Shown one piece after another: positions 1 to 8,030 of a stretch of 64,000 bases of DNA. The position numbers and the translations under genes were made by a program. The notes beneath the pieces are model-generated. The model was not told the origin of the DNA and searched no databases. It worked only from the letters and a program-made list of their open reading frames with translations. Positions within the stretch are counted from its first letter, which is position 1. Every line of letters starts with the position of its first letter. Origin of the DNA: Thaumasiovibrio subtropicus (lineage in GTDB: Bacteria; Pseudomonadota; Gammaproteobacteria; Enterobacterales; Vibrionaceae); the NCBI RefSeq assembly GCF_019703835.1, contig NZ_AP023054.1:3285580-3349579 (forward strand), given 5' to 3'.

Positions 1-861
1 CAGGGCATCACCCGGTTGGTAAGACAGATCCGAACCATCAAGATCAATCTCAATATGACGCACATCTTTGCCTGAGCTACGGCCAGTAATTTTCTGGCTT
101 ACCAAAAACTCCGCTTCAAATGGGTTCTGCTTGTTGTAAGCAGAAGCGATCGGCGCAGCACTTGTTTGGCCGACAGGAAGTGTCACCACTTCAGCTTGCG
201 CTGATGCCAACGCGTCTTTTAGGAAAGTAATTGCTGAAGCGCACCATTCATCGGCAGGTTGCTCATAATCCACATCCAAATCTACTCGGGGTTGGAACGG
301 TGTCGCACCGAGCTTAGAAAGGAAGCTGTCAAAGTCTTTGCCTGTTTGGCAGAAGAACTCATAACTTGAATCACCTAAGCCGATCACGGCGTACTTCAAG
401 TTAGGAAGTTTTGGTGCTTTCTTTGACTGCAAGAATTCGTGCAGTTCAATGGCGTTGTCGGGTGCTTCACCTTCACCATTGGTCGAGGCAACAATCACCA
501 CATACTGCTCTTTGGCTAGATTTTTACCTTTGTAATCATCTGCCGAAAACAGTTCAACCTCGATACCTGCAGCAGCTGAGTCTTCTTTCAGTTTCTCAGC
601 AACACCTTTGGCATTCCCTGTTTGCGAGGCATAGATAATGGTGAGCTTGCCCGCAGGTTGAGCAGCAGGTGCAGTAGCAACAGGCGCTAACCCAGCTTGC
701 GCAACGGGTTGACCTGCGGTTTGCGTTTGACTAAGTCCCCAGAAATAACCACTCATCCACGCTAACTGTTGTGGCGAGAGTTCGGCGACGGTTTGTTGTA
801 ATTGACCCAATTGTTGGTCATTTATTGGACTGGCTAGAGCCGAGAGTTCCTTTGGTAACAT
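1..861 (-). CDS. cysJ: Sulfite reductase [NADPH] flavoprotein alpha subunit, N-terminal part (runs off the window)
   Basis: Feeds electrons from NADPH through FAD and FMN to the sulfite reductase hemoprotein CysI in cysteine biosynthesis. The visible 287 codons hold the N-terminal leader and the flavodoxin-like FMN domain, with the phosphate-loop motif [10 protein letters not shown] about 75 residues in and later [12 protein letters not shown] and [12 protein letters not shown]. The FAD and NADPH domains lie beyond the left edge, so the gene is partial only because of the window. The start is the ATG at 859-861, giving [11 protein letters not shown] as expected for the family. An alanine/proline-rich linker precedes the flavodoxin domain. 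Function is confident; cysI would be expected just outside the window. Confidence 0.95.
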   Translation of the reverse strand, partial: MLPKELSALASPINDQQLGQLQQTVAELSPQQLAWMSGYFWGLSQTQTAGQPVAQAGLAPVATAPAAQPAGKLTIIYASQTGNAKGVAEKLKEDSAAAGIEVELFSADDYKGKNLAKEQYVVIVASTNGEGEAPDNAIELHEFLQSKKAPKLPNLKYAVIGLGDSSYEFFCQTGKDFDSFLSKLGATPFQPRVDLDVDYEQPADEWCASAITFLKDALASAQAEVVTLPVGQTSAAPIASAYNKQNPFEAEFLVSQKITGRSSGKDVRHIEIDLDGSDLSYQPGDAL

Positions 862-1012
862 GACACGACGATCCCTATACATTGCGTGAGGATAGATTAG
901 CCATTTCACCAAATAACAAGAAAGAATAGATAAGCATGTTTTATAACCTTTTGTTTGGTCAGGTTACGTACTCATTCCTCCTTTTCCGCACTAAAAAACA
1001 TGCGCTCATCGC

Positions 1013-1258
1013 TCAAAAATCATCCGCTATACGCACTTGCTGAAATCCTACCGCGAGCGCATTTTCAGTTGCTTGATCAATATCGTGATAGCACTTTTCA
1101 ACCCCAGCAGCGTCTGTTAGAGGTACAAAGCCGCCACGTCGATGACGAAATTCGACAATCCAACCGTCTGCGCTCAACGAAGGCTCGACAACCGCTTCCA
1201 CCAGTTCATGGGAGGTGTACAAGCGCTGTAACTCTGTCAACGTCATACCTTTGCTCAC
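1013..1258 (-). CDS. Small conserved-looking protein of unknown function
   Basis: An 81-codon frame. I do not recognise a family. The predicted protein is mixed and soluble-looking, with one short basic patch (FRHRRGG) and no signal peptide or membrane segment. The frame opens with GTG at 1258, but the ATG at 1246 (MTLTELQRLY) is an equally good start, with AAAGG just upstream. It lies between cysJ and an outer-membrane protein gene, and a strong terminator hairpin at 1311-1338 separates it from the latter. The normal amino-acid composition argues for a real gene. Confidence 0.55.
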   Translation of the reverse strand: MSKGMTLTELQRLYTSHELVEAVVEPSLSADGWIVEFRHRRGGFVPLTDAAGVEKCYHDIDQATENALAVGFQQVRIADDF

Positions 1259-1310
1259 TTTCGTTTTTATATTTCTTTTAAATCTGGCTCAGGAGTGAAA
1301 AATAGGCAAA

Positions 1311-1338
1311 AAAAAGCCGCACATTTGTGCGGCTTTTT
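1311..1338. terminator. Bidirectional rho-independent terminator
   Basis: A 7-bp GC-rich stem (GCCGCAC / GTGCGGC) with a 4-base loop, flanked by A-runs on the left and T-runs on the right. On the minus strand it ends transcription of the outer-membrane protein gene whose stop is at 1359. Confidence 0.85.
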
Positions 1339-1358
1339 GTAATCGTATCAATAACGAA

Positions 1359-1979
1359 TCAAAAATCGAATTCAATACCAGCAAATGGGCCACGGTTAAA
1401 CACTTCACCGTCACCGCTTATCCAATCCATATCATAATCCATTGCGCGGTATCCAGCGCGAAGCTTCATGTCAAACGCGTACATACCGAAGCTATACATC
1501 ACACCCGCCTGGCCATCGACCATGCTGGTTTTATTGAAGCTACTGAAGTTAAGATCAGTAAAAATAGTCAAGTTGGTCGCTGGAATACCAATTTCTACAT
1601 TGCCATAAACGCCAGGTTGCCAGTCACTAAACTGCTGCGTGTTAAAACGACCGCTGCTTAGGTTGGCAATATTTAGGCCCAAATCGAAACTGATAAGATC
1701 GTTATCTAAAATCTCATAATACGCGGTGATATCCGTTTGATTAAACGCGATACCACGTGTATCCAAGTTAGTTTGGCGTAAACGTACATTGGGTACCAGA
1801 GGAATGAAATGCTCTACTGCGACATAGAAGGAGCCTACTGCATCATCACCTGATTTTACATTATTGACTTTGGCGTCCATACCCCAAAAATCAGCGCCTA
1901 CTTTCGCGCCCAAAAACATATCCGCTTGAGCAGGTAAAGCGGCGACTAAAGCTAACATTGCCAGTGAGAATTTTTTCAT
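1359..1979 (-). CDS. Outer membrane beta-barrel protein (TIGR04219-like)
   Basis: A 206-residue protein with a typical Sec signal peptide (MKKFSLAMLALVAALPAQA, cleaved before DMF). Alternating hydrophobic/polar strands follow and it ends in an aromatic residue (GIEFDF), the C-terminal signature of outer-membrane barrels recognised by BAM. It resembles the gammaproteobacterial TIGR04219 family, whose role is not established. The ATG at 1979 is preferred over the upstream in-frame start at 1994 because it begins the signal peptide. It is a single transcription unit with a terminator at 1311-1338. Confidence 0.75.
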   Translation of the reverse strand: MKKFSLAMLALVAALPAQADMFLGAKVGADFWGMDAKVNNVKSGDDAVGSFYVAVEHFIPLVPNVRLRQTNLDTRGIAFNQTDITAYYEILDNDLISFDLGLNIANLSSGRFNTQQFSDWQPGVYGNVEIGIPATNLTIFTDLNFSSFNKTSMVDGQAGVMYSFGMYAFDMKLRAGYRAMDYDMDWISGDGEVFNRGPFAGIEFDF

Positions 1980-2064
1980 TCGGTCATCCCCCAAAATTAA
2001 TGGCTGCGACTATAGCAGACAGGAGACAACATGACTATTGAAGTGGGGAAGTTTCCCCACAAGA

Positions 2065-2316
2065 TCACCGACGATAGCGGTTACGACAGCGGTAGCGTCC
2101 ATAGTACATGCTCGGCTGCGGGTTACGTTGACGAACTAACCAAACAACCAACCACACCGCAAGCAACCAAGGTAACAATTTGAATACGACGCCGATCATA
2201 CCTGCTAATGCCATCACGAAAAAACCGACCGCTAAGGCAATGAGCAAACCAACCAGACTAATTCCGGTGACAAACAGCACACCCGCAAATCCAAGTACAA
2301 AAAGAAACTCAACCAT
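2065..2316 (-). CDS. pspG: Phage shock protein G
   Basis: An 83-residue inner-membrane protein with two or three hydrophobic segments (residues about 3-25, 27-45 and 48-62) and a short Arg/Tyr-rich cytoplasmic tail. FVLGFAGVLFVTGISLVGL and IKLLPWLL-like stretches match PspG. In E. coli pspG also sits next to dusA and belongs to the PspF/sigma-54 envelope-stress regulon. A sigma-54-like promoter lies upstream at 2369-2384, which supports the assignment. PspG is an effector of the Psp response to inner-membrane damage. Confidence 0.85.
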   Translation of the reverse strand: MVEFLFVLGFAGVLFVTGISLVGLLIALAVGFFVMALAGMIGVVFKLLPWLLAVWLVVWLVRQRNPQPSMYYGRYRCRNRYRR

Positions 2317-2368
2317 GACTTACCTCGTGTTTAACTGATGAATAGTGTTTTCACTTTCCTTACTTGTT

Positions 2369-2384
2369 ATCAAGAGGCATGCCA
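2369..2384 (-). promoter_or_regulatory. Sigma-54-type -24/-12 promoter of pspG
   Basis: On the minus strand the sequence reads TGGCATGCCTCTTGAT. The TGGCA of the -24 element is intact, and TTG of the -12 element follows with correct spacing; the usual GC dinucleotide at -12 is GA here. It lies about 53 bp upstream of the pspG start, as expected for a PspF-activated promoter. Confidence 0.6.
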
Positions 2385-2414
2385 AAATTTAAGTTATTGA
2401 TTTTAAATGGATAA

Positions 2415-2446
2415 CAAAAAAGCCTCATCGTTTAGCGATGAGGCTT
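2415..2446 (-). terminator. Terminator of dusA
   Basis: A stem AGCCTCATCG / CGATGAGGCT with a short loop. On the minus strand it is followed by a run of T, just after the dusA stop codon, and it separates dusA from pspG. Confidence 0.85.
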
Positions 2447-2476
2447 TCGTCAAATTAGCCAAGTAAATGGTAAAAA

Positions 2477-3487
2477 TTACACATCCAGTTCTGCTGGAAT
2501 CTTCGCTACCGCAGCCTCTAATACTTCAATACCAGCGCCTGGCTTATGAGCATTCTCACTAATGTAGCGACGCCACTGGCGCGCACCAGGCATATTCTGG
2601 AACAAGCCAAGCATATGCCGAGTAATATGGCCCAAATAGCTTCCTTTACTGAGCTGAGCTTCAATGTAAGGGTACATTGCTTCGACGATAGCACGACGTT
2701 TCATGACTTCCTGCTCAGCACCAAACAAGCGCTGATCGACTTCCGCCATCAAATACGGGCTTTGATATGCCTCGCGGCCAATCATCACACCATCCATATA
2801 TTTGAGATGTTCTAGCGCTTCATCCAATGACTTAATGCCACCATTGATCGCCATCGTTAAATGCGGGAAATCTTTCTTCAATTGATAGACACGAGGATAA
2901 TCCAATGGCGGGATTTCGCGATTTTCTTTCGGGCTTAAGCCGCTCAACCACGCTTTACGGGCATGGATTGTAAACATGTCACACTGACTTTTCTCATGGA
3001 CAGTCCCGACAAAATCCACCAAAAACTGATAAGAATCTTGCTCATCAATACCGATTCGCGTTTTAACCGTCACCGGGATATCAACCACATCGCGCATGGC
3101 AGAGACACACTCCGCTACTAGCTCTGGTTCAGCCATCAAGCACGCCCCAAATCGGCCATTCTGCACACGATCAGAAGGACAACCCACATTGAGATTTATC
3201 TCATCATAACCACGCTCTTGTGCCAACTTGGCGCAGTGAGCAAGATCGTGTGGATTTGAGCCGCCCAACTGCAACGCAACCGGGTGTTCCTCATCGTTGT
3301 ACGCAAGGAAGTCCCCTTTTCCATGAATAATCGCCCCAGTCGTTACCATCTCGGTATACAACAACGCTTCTTTACTCATTAAACGATGGAAGTAACGGCA
3401 ATGTCTATCCGTCCAATCGAGCATCGGCGCAACAGAAAAGCGCTGCATTGGGAAATTCGCTGAATTCGTTGATTTATCTGTATTCAT
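2477..3487 (-). CDS. dusA: tRNA-dihydrouridine(20/20a) synthase DusA, with a prophage-supplied 5' end
   Basis: A flavoenzyme that reduces uridine 20/20a in the tRNA D-loop. Its 336 residues show a TIM-barrel FMN enzyme with the catalytic-cysteine motif [19 protein letters not shown], then KTRIGID, the DusA-specific stretch [17 protein letters not shown], and AINGGI. The first 18 codons ([18 protein letters not shown]) come from the integrated prophage. The crossover repeat at 3413-3433 encodes VAPMLDW, after which the host sequence continues. The displaced native N-terminus (MLNTSETSINTED...) is found at 18657-18746. The protein should still be functional, but its promoter and leader now come from phage DNA. 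Confidence 0.95.
   Translation of the reverse strand: MNTDKSTNSANFPMQRFSVAPMLDWTDRHCRYFHRLMSKEALLYTEMVTTGAIIHGKGDFLAYNDEEHPVALQLGGSNPHDLAHCAKLAQERGYDEINLNVGCPSDRVQNGRFGACLMAEPELVAECVSAMRDVVDIPVTVKTRIGIDEQDSYQFLVDFVGTVHEKSQCDMFTIHARKAWLSGLSPKENREIPPLDYPRVYQLKKDFPHLTMAINGGIKSLDEALEHLKYMDGVMIGREAYQSPYLMAEVDQRLFGAEQEVMKRRAIVEAMYPYIEAQLSKGSYLGHITRHMLGLFQNMPGARQWRRYISENAHKPGAGIEVLEAAVAKIPAELDV
3413..3433. repeat. attL: left attachment core inside dusA
   Basis: This 21-bp sequence recurs exactly at 18657-18677. On the minus strand it encodes VAPMLDW, a conserved early stretch of DusA, so integration preserves the reading frame. Confidence 0.92.
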
Positions 3488-3552
3488 AGGGGTTTAGCTT
3501 GCTCTCTAAATTGCCAAGAGTAACGTTGAAATGCTATAAATTACCTAACGCG

Positions 3553-3595
3553 GTACGCCTTTAGTACGCCCAATAACGAGGCGTACGGTACACCT
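3553..3595. repeat. Probable arm-type integrase binding sites, left end
   Basis: GTACGCCT (3553), GTACGCCC (3564), an inverted GGCGTAC (3580) and GTACACCT (3588) cluster just upstream of the integrase gene. The first two are 11 bp apart, the same spacing as two GTACTCCT copies at the right end (18601 and 18612). That symmetry suggests arm-type sites for the integrase. Confidence 0.55.
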
Positions 3596-3609
3596 CAAAG
3601 GGGAAAGTA

Positions 3610-4683
3610 ATGGCATCGTATAGTATTCAAAAGCGCACGCTAGCAAGCGGCGAGTTACGCTACAAAGCGACGATTACGGTCAAAAAATTTGGGAAAATTG
3701 TACACCGATTCGCAAAGACTTTCAGGAAAAAGCAGCTCGCTACCGCGTGGGCAAAGAATCAGGTCAACGAGATTGAGGAAAATGGCGTTAACAGTCAACG
3801 TACTACGTCAATCGCAGAGTTGCTAGATTTGTTCATGAGCGAGGCGCACCTTTGGGATAACACGGGGCGTACCAAACAATATGTGATTCGAATGCTACGT
3901 GATTGCGATATCGCGACTGTAAAAAGTAACGAACTCACAACGCGAGACCTCATTACCCATTGCCAAAATCGCAAAGCAGCTGGAGCTGGACCAGCGACGA
4001 TTTACCACGATGTTGCCTACCTTCGAAGCGTGATGAAGAAGGCCAAGCCCGTGTTCAACATTGACGCCAATTATTCTGTTTTTGATGAGGCAGTACCGAT
4101 ACTTATCGAGATGCAGCTAGTAGGCAAAAGCCAGAAGCGCACTAGGCGACCAACAGAGGGCGAGCTGGACAAACTCAGGGAAGGACTAAAACAACGCGAG
4201 GGGTTTCGCCCAAACGGGAGTACACGCATTCCTTATCTCGATATTCTGGAATTCTCGATACTCACTTGTATGCGAATTGGTGAAGTGTGTGCGCTACGTT
4301 GGGAAGATCTTAACGAAGAACACAAGACCGTGTTAGTTAGAGATCGCAAAGACCCGCGCAAGAAAACAGGGAATCACATGATCGTGCCGCTACTGGGTGA
4401 CTCTTTCGACATCGCGTTAAAGCAACCCAAGCAAAGTGGACGCATTTTCCCTTATAACTCGCGTTCGGTAACCGCAGGCTTTCAACGAGTACGCAACGCA
4501 TTAGGGATTGAAGACTTGCGATACCACGACTTAAGGCGAGAAGGGGCAAGCAGATTGTTTGAGGCGGGGTACAGTATTGAAGAGGTTGCGCAAGTCACAG
4601 GACACCGGAACCTGAATATTCTGTGGCAAGTTTACACGCAATTGTTTCCTCACAAGCTCCATGAAAAACAACAGGGCGCATAA
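3610..4683 (+). CDS. int: Phage tyrosine recombinase (integrase)
   Basis: A 357-residue integrase. It has an N-terminal AP2/arm-binding-like segment rich in Lys/Arg (SYSIQKRTLASGELRYKAT), a SAM-like core-binding domain, and a C-terminal catalytic domain. The catalytic residues are visible: Arg in CMRIGEVCALRW, the HDLRR pair, His in TGHRN, and the nucleophilic Tyr in QVYTQ. A strong ribosome site (GGGGAAAG) precedes the ATG. It reads away from dusA and converges with the late operon, whose last stop is 7 bp downstream. It probably recombines at the 21-bp dusA core; no excisionase is recognisable by sequence. Confidence 0.93.
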   Translation: MASYSIQKRTLASGELRYKATITVKKFGKIVHRFAKTFRKKQLATAWAKNQVNEIEENGVNSQRTTSIAELLDLFMSEAHLWDNTGRTKQYVIRMLRDCDIATVKSNELTTRDLITHCQNRKAAGAGPATIYHDVAYLRSVMKKAKPVFNIDANYSVFDEAVPILIEMQLVGKSQKRTRRPTEGELDKLREGLKQREGFRPNGSTRIPYLDILEFSILTCMRIGEVCALRWEDLNEEHKTVLVRDRKDPRKKTGNHMIVPLLGDSFDIALKQPKQSGRIFPYNSRSVTAGFQRVRNALGIEDLRYHDLRREGASRLFEAGYSIEEVAQVTGHRNLNILWQVYTQLFPHKLHEKQQGA

Positions 4684-4689
4684 TGCGCC

Positions 4690-4782
4690 CTACTCTTTAA
4701 TGACTTTTGGCTTTATCCACGCCACGATGAGCAAGGTTGTGACGCCCACTGCGACTTGCCAGCCAAACTTATTCAATGTCAT
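4690..4782 (-). CDS. Tiny prophage membrane protein (30 aa)
   Basis: MTLNKFGWQVAVGVTTLLIV continues to a short Lys-rich end, giving one predicted membrane helix and a positive tail. Its ATG overlaps the stop of the gene upstream (4779), the translational coupling seen throughout this operon. PM2-type viruses carry several membrane proteins of this size in the internal membrane. No specific function can be assigned. Confidence 0.55.
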   Translation of the reverse strand: MTLNKFGWQVAVGVTTLLIVAWIKPKVIKE

Positions 4783-4904
4783 TTCTTTTTCGCCTTCACA
4801 ACACGGCCACCCTTAGCGTAACGGTAACCCTTTTTTAGTCGACCAGTTTTGCTATTGACGCCCACCGCTGAACGGCGGCGTGTTTTGCTGCGTTTCTTTG
4901 CCAT
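4779..4904 (-). CDS. Small, very basic prophage protein (41 aa)
   Basis: The product is about 40% Lys plus Arg (begins MAKKRSKTRRRS), with no hydrophobic segment. It sits between small membrane-protein genes at the end of the late operon and overlaps its downstream neighbour. Such composition suggests nucleic-acid binding or a membrane-surface scaffold inside the virion, but this is inference from composition only. Confidence 0.6.
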   Translation of the reverse strand: MAKKRSKTRRRSAVGVNSKTGRLKKGYRYAKGGRVVKAKKK

Positions 4905-5058
4905 ATGCAATCCTCTGTGCAAGTTCCTTTTCAAGTTTGAAGCAGTACATAGCGAGTTTCCCTATGCCCCATGTATTACCGATTATCATTAGAAAAAGCA
5001 GGATATCCGGTGCAGAAAAACCCAACGCGAGAAGGCTAGACGCTGCCGCTTGCTCCAT
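4852..5058 (-). CDS. Small prophage membrane protein (68 aa), possible lysis or virion membrane protein
   Basis: One strong hydrophobic segment (residues about 8-35, LLALGFSAPDILLFLMIIGN) is followed by an amphipathic region and a polar tail. The start chosen is the ATG at 5058 (MEQAAASS), because GGGGACAG lies just before it; a longer reading to 5118 would overlap the upstream gene heavily. Its place right after a holin-sized gene makes a lysis role possible. A virion membrane protein is equally likely. Confidence 0.6.
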   Translation of the reverse strand: MEQAAASSLLALGFSAPDILLFLMIIGNTWGIGKLAMYCFKLEKELAQRIAYGKETQQNTPPFSGGRQ

Positions 5059-5068
5059 ACTGTCCCCG

Positions 5069-5269
5069 TTATTGTTTTTCGTTACGTAACGTGTCCCAGA
5101 TGCCGACACCCAAACCAATCACCGCCGGAATGGCGCCGCCCACTTGAGCGCCGTTCTCACCAATGGTGACAGTCACCAACTCGCTATTACCTGTTAGCAG
5201 CCCACCGATAGCCCCAGCGAGTAGGAGTAATCCGGTGCGTGTGCTGCTCTGTTTCAAATGCTTAAACAT
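5069..5269 (-). CDS. Small prophage membrane protein (66 aa), holin-like
   Basis: Two hydrophobic segments (residues about 13-27 and 44-60) are separated by a polar loop, with basic N- and charged C-termini, as in small class II-like holins. A ribosome site AGGAAAG precedes the ATG. It follows the muralytic P5-like gene by 9 bp, which supports a role in lysis, but several virion membrane proteins of corticoviruses look the same. Confidence 0.6.
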   Translation of the reverse strand: MFKHLKQSSTRTGLLLLAGAIGGLLTGNSELVTVTIGENGAQVGGAIPAVIGLGVGIWDTLRNEKQ

Positions 5270-5278
5270 TGGCTTTCC

Positions 5279-5773
5279 TTATGCCATTGCGACGCCAGCG
5301 CGCGCGGTATCCATGTCGTAGTAACGCCCCACTTCCATGATGCTCATCGCATGCAACAACTTAGCGACCTGCTCTTTGTTGTACACATCGATCACCTGAC
5401 CACGGCTAAAGCCAGTCCAGCCACAGACCGAATTAATATAGTGCTCGGTGTTGTTTTCGTTAGACGGCGCCCAACGACTGATAATCCCTGCAACGGTGCT
5501 AATACCTTGGCGGTTATACGAACGCAGCACTTTTGTGGCTGCTCGGAAACCGTATTCCGCTGACTTGAAGGTTTCAAAAGCGTTGTCGCGAGAGATCGCA
5601 GCCTCGCCTTGCCAATCATTACCCACTCGAATGTTTAGCGGGTTGTTGTTTCGCACGCCGCGAGGCAGTGAGCTATTCGAAGGCAGCACGCTGCCCAGTG
5701 GTACGTCATTACGTTTCATTGTCCAGACTCCCAATAAAATCACCGGCACGGTGAATAGTAGAAATTTGCCCAT
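5279..5773 (-). CDS. Virion-associated muralytic protein (structural protein P5 family)
   Basis: 164 residues: an N-terminal membrane anchor (residues about 3-18), a linker, then a domain opening with RGVRNNNPLNIRVG and containing FETFKSAEYGFRAATKVL. That pattern is shared by phage proteins annotated as structural protein P5 or lysozyme-like peptidoglycan hydrolases. It probably opens the cell wall during entry or exit. The membrane anchor fits a virion with an internal membrane. The gene follows the spike gene by 6 bp in the late operon. Confidence 0.7.
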   Translation of the reverse strand: MGKFLLFTVPVILLGVWTMKRNDVPLGSVLPSNSSLPRGVRNNNPLNIRVGNDWQGEAAISRDNAFETFKSAEYGFRAATKVLRSYNRQGISTVAGIISRWAPSNENNTEHYINSVCGWTGFSRGQVIDVYNKEQVAKLLHAMSIMEVGRYYDMDTARAGVAMA

Positions 5774-5779
5774 AGCGCC

Positions 5780-6871
5780 CTACCCGTAGAAACCGCATTT
5801 CATGGGATAGCGCGACCAGTAGTACTCAAGGTCAGTCGACGGTGAATCTACGGTGATGACGTTGCCATCAATGCTGGCCGTCGTCGCCGTCGCTTGTGTC
5901 GACACACTCGGGCTTATCAATAAGTGGCGATGCGGCTCGGCGATAAACGGCACATTGGGCAGCGCGTAGGTATTCACGCCCGTTTTGTGCAACTTCCCCC
6001 AAGTCATCATCGGCGCTTGTGGTGATTCAAACGTCGGTGTTATCGGCTCTTGGCTCGGATTGAAGTAAACCCCCGCTTCACAGAACCACGCACGTTCAAA
6101 ACTGCCATGGTGACTGGCATCAAACTCAACAAAGAAGGCGTAGTTTTGCCCCGGCGCAAGGTACAAGCCGTGCAACCAGTTGGGGTGATAGACGCGCGGC
6201 AGTACGTCATGTTCGACGGTCTGCTCTTTAACGATGCGATTGAACTTCCAATCCTTGTCGAGTGCTATGACACCGAATCGAAACGAATTTTTCACTCGCA
6301 TATAGCCCGAGAAGTACGCACTAAAGGCGGCGTAATTCACCCCCGGGAACGGCCCATACTCCATGATGTTATCGATACGAAACGGCTGATACAGCATGGC
6401 TTTTTCGCTACCGGACAGCGCCATATTGAACACACACGGCTTGCGAATGTTCGTCGCTTCATCAATCAGTGACGAGCCACTGAACACCATGCCCGCTTCG
6501 GCATTGGCACCCAAGGTGCCTAAATCGCGGTCGGTCTCGATATTCCAATAAGCAGGTGCAGCAATATTGCGACCCTCCCCGATAACAATGCCAGTGGGGT
6601 TGGCAGCTTTGCTGTAAGTGCTTGGTGCATTGAACCACGCAGGACCACCGCCCGGTGCCATGTCATGGCTACGGGTAAAATTACCGTTCATCAGCAAGTT
6701 ACCGCTGCGAATCCCTAACGCTTCGGCTTCACCGCCGCCGAGATTAATCACCGTCTCGTTAATCGTCTTAATCTGCTGATTAACTTCGATTTCCAAGCCG
6801 CCGACATGGTCAGCAAGGAACTCGATTTTGTTGCGTGCATCCCCTGCGGGAAGCTGATTCTTTAAGCTCAT
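5780..6871 (-). CDS. Putative spike / receptor-binding protein
   Basis: A 363-residue protein with an N-terminal heptad-like stretch (EFLADHVGGLEIEVNQQIKT), typical of a trimerisation stalk, followed by a long beta-rich region with aromatic-rich strands. It has no membrane segment or signal. Size and position suit the PM2 spike P1 (about 335 residues), which sits on the vertex protein and binds the host. The gene overlaps the vertex-candidate gene by 4 bp (start 6871, upstream stop 6868). Assignment is by context and size; sequence similarity was not tested. Confidence 0.6.
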   Translation of the reverse strand: MSLKNQLPAGDARNKIEFLADHVGGLEIEVNQQIKTINETVINLGGGEAEALGIRSGNLLMNGNFTRSHDMAPGGGPAWFNAPSTYSKAANPTGIVIGEGRNIAAPAYWNIETDRDLGTLGANAEAGMVFSGSSLIDEATNIRKPCVFNMALSGSEKAMLYQPFRIDNIMEYGPFPGVNYAAFSAYFSGYMRVKNSFRFGVIALDKDWKFNRIVKEQTVEHDVLPRVYHPNWLHGLYLAPGQNYAFFVEFDASHHGSFERAWFCEAGVYFNPSQEPITPTFESPQAPMMTWGKLHKTGVNTYALPNVPFIAEPHRHLLISPSVSTQATATTASIDGNVITVDSPSTDLEYYWSRYPMKCGFYG

Positions 6872-7566
6872 CGCATCACCTCAATGATGTGGAGTGTGTC
6901 GTTATCCGTTCCGGTGAGTTGCAACTCGCCGAACGTGGCGAGGGTTTGCTTTTCACCCGGTTCAATTGGATAGTCACCAAGAAGGACAGGCGCGGCATTG
7001 CTCGACGGCGCTTTGATAAGGACATGTGCACGTGCGCTATCTGCGGCTAAGGTTGCCGCGCCTGACGTTATTGTTAAGGTTTGGGTTTTAACCGACGTCC
7101 CGCCAACGGGTTTCGATAACACCGGACTGGTCGCGTAAATCCGCACCGCTTGGCCGTTTTCAAGTTTTATGCTGGGTAAACTCTCAACGGCAACAGGCGG
7201 CATCGCCGAAACCACCGTTTCAGGCATTTCAGAGATCACGACATCTGGCATCGTTTCCACCACAACAGGTGGTAGCTTGGCGATCGTCATCTCGGGAATC
7301 TCAACCACACTCACAAATTGCCCATCGTTAGGTGGTACATATTCGCCGTAGCCGTAACGCAGCTCGATAGTGCCTTCGACATTCGCCATGTTTTCAACGG
7401 TAATGAGGCCGGACAACTGTGCATCTTTAATCTGTGCTCGCTCGGTAAGCTCATACTCACCGCGCTGGGTTCGAATACGCACTTTTCCGGGCGCACGTTC
7501 GACATAAATAAATTCCCCTACCGCAGTGAACTGCACTTGTTGGCGCGGGGCTAATATTTGCTTCAT
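6868..7566 (-). CDS. Putative vertex/penton-type virion protein with 8-residue repeats
   Basis: 232 residues from the ATG at 7566, whose ATG overlaps the TGA of the upstream gene. A beta-rich N-terminus is followed by a regular repeat around residues 100-140 (VVVETMPD, VVISEMPE, TVVSAMPP, VAVESLPS), then a beta-rich C-terminal domain. Such M/L-P-punctuated repeats form extended beta stalks in phage base or collar proteins. Directly preceding the spike gene, it may anchor the spike at the capsid vertex. A longer start at 7620 is possible but would run into the upstream gene. Confidence 0.55.
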   Translation of the reverse strand: MKQILAPRQQVQFTAVGEFIYVERAPGKVRIRTQRGEYELTERAQIKDAQLSGLITVENMANVEGTIELRYGYGEYVPPNDGQFVSVVEIPEMTIAKLPPVVVETMPDVVISEMPETVVSAMPPVAVESLPSIKLENGQAVRIYATSPVLSKPVGGTSVKTQTLTITSGAATLAADSARAHVLIKAPSSNAAPVLLGDYPIEPGEKQTLATFGELQLTGTDNDTLHIIEVMR

Positions 7567-8030
7567 CGTCCTTTCACTCCTATCACCACCATTGCCGCTA
7601 GCACTGCGAAGATCACCCACTTCATTTGCTCAGACGTGGCGGTTTGTCCGCCGTCGGCCGCAATCGTTGCGAGCTTCATCATGGCGTTGATGTTCTCGGT
7701 GTTTTGCGCTGCTTGGTTGCCCTGTAATCCAGCCATATGCGCAAGGTTTTCACTGTTCATCACCATCATGTTGTCAGCGAGTTCAGTCGTGGTAAGCATG
7801 GCTTTGCTCACTACATCGTTATTGCCTTGCACATACGCTTGCATTGAATCAGTGGCAAACTCTAAAGCCGCATTAATCGCGCCGTGGTCAGTGGCCGTGA
7901 GGTTTAAGTCACCCGCCATGTTTACGCCTGACACGTTGGTGCCGAGGTTGTCACCTTGAAACGCGATGCTGCCGCTCGTGTTGGTTGTCGTTGTCGTGGT
8001 ATTACTGGAACTTGAACCGCCCTTACCCAT
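7563..8030 (-). CDS. Prophage virion membrane protein with C-terminal anchor (155 aa)
   Basis: A Ser/Thr/Gly-rich N-terminus (GKGGSSSSNTTTTTTNTSG), an Asn/Ala-rich helical middle, and a C-terminal membrane helix (WVIFAVLAAMVVIGV). It overlaps both neighbours by a few bases. The design, with a soluble domain plus a single C-terminal anchor, recurs in three nearby genes (8607, 8958 and 12817) and fits proteins linking the capsid to an internal membrane. No family recognised. Confidence 0.6.
   Translation of the reverse strand: MGKGGSSSSNTTTTTTNTSGSIAFQGDNLGTNVSGVNMAGDLNLTATDHGAINAALEFATDSMQAYVQGNNDVVSKAMLTTTELADNMMVMNSENLAHMAGLQGNQAAQNTENINAMMKLATIAADGGQTATSEQMKWVIFAVLAAMVVIGVKGR

Noticed and set aside
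5258-7351. Several plus-strand frames opposite the virion genes
   Set aside because: They are antisense to longer, coupled minus-strand genes with sensible composition.
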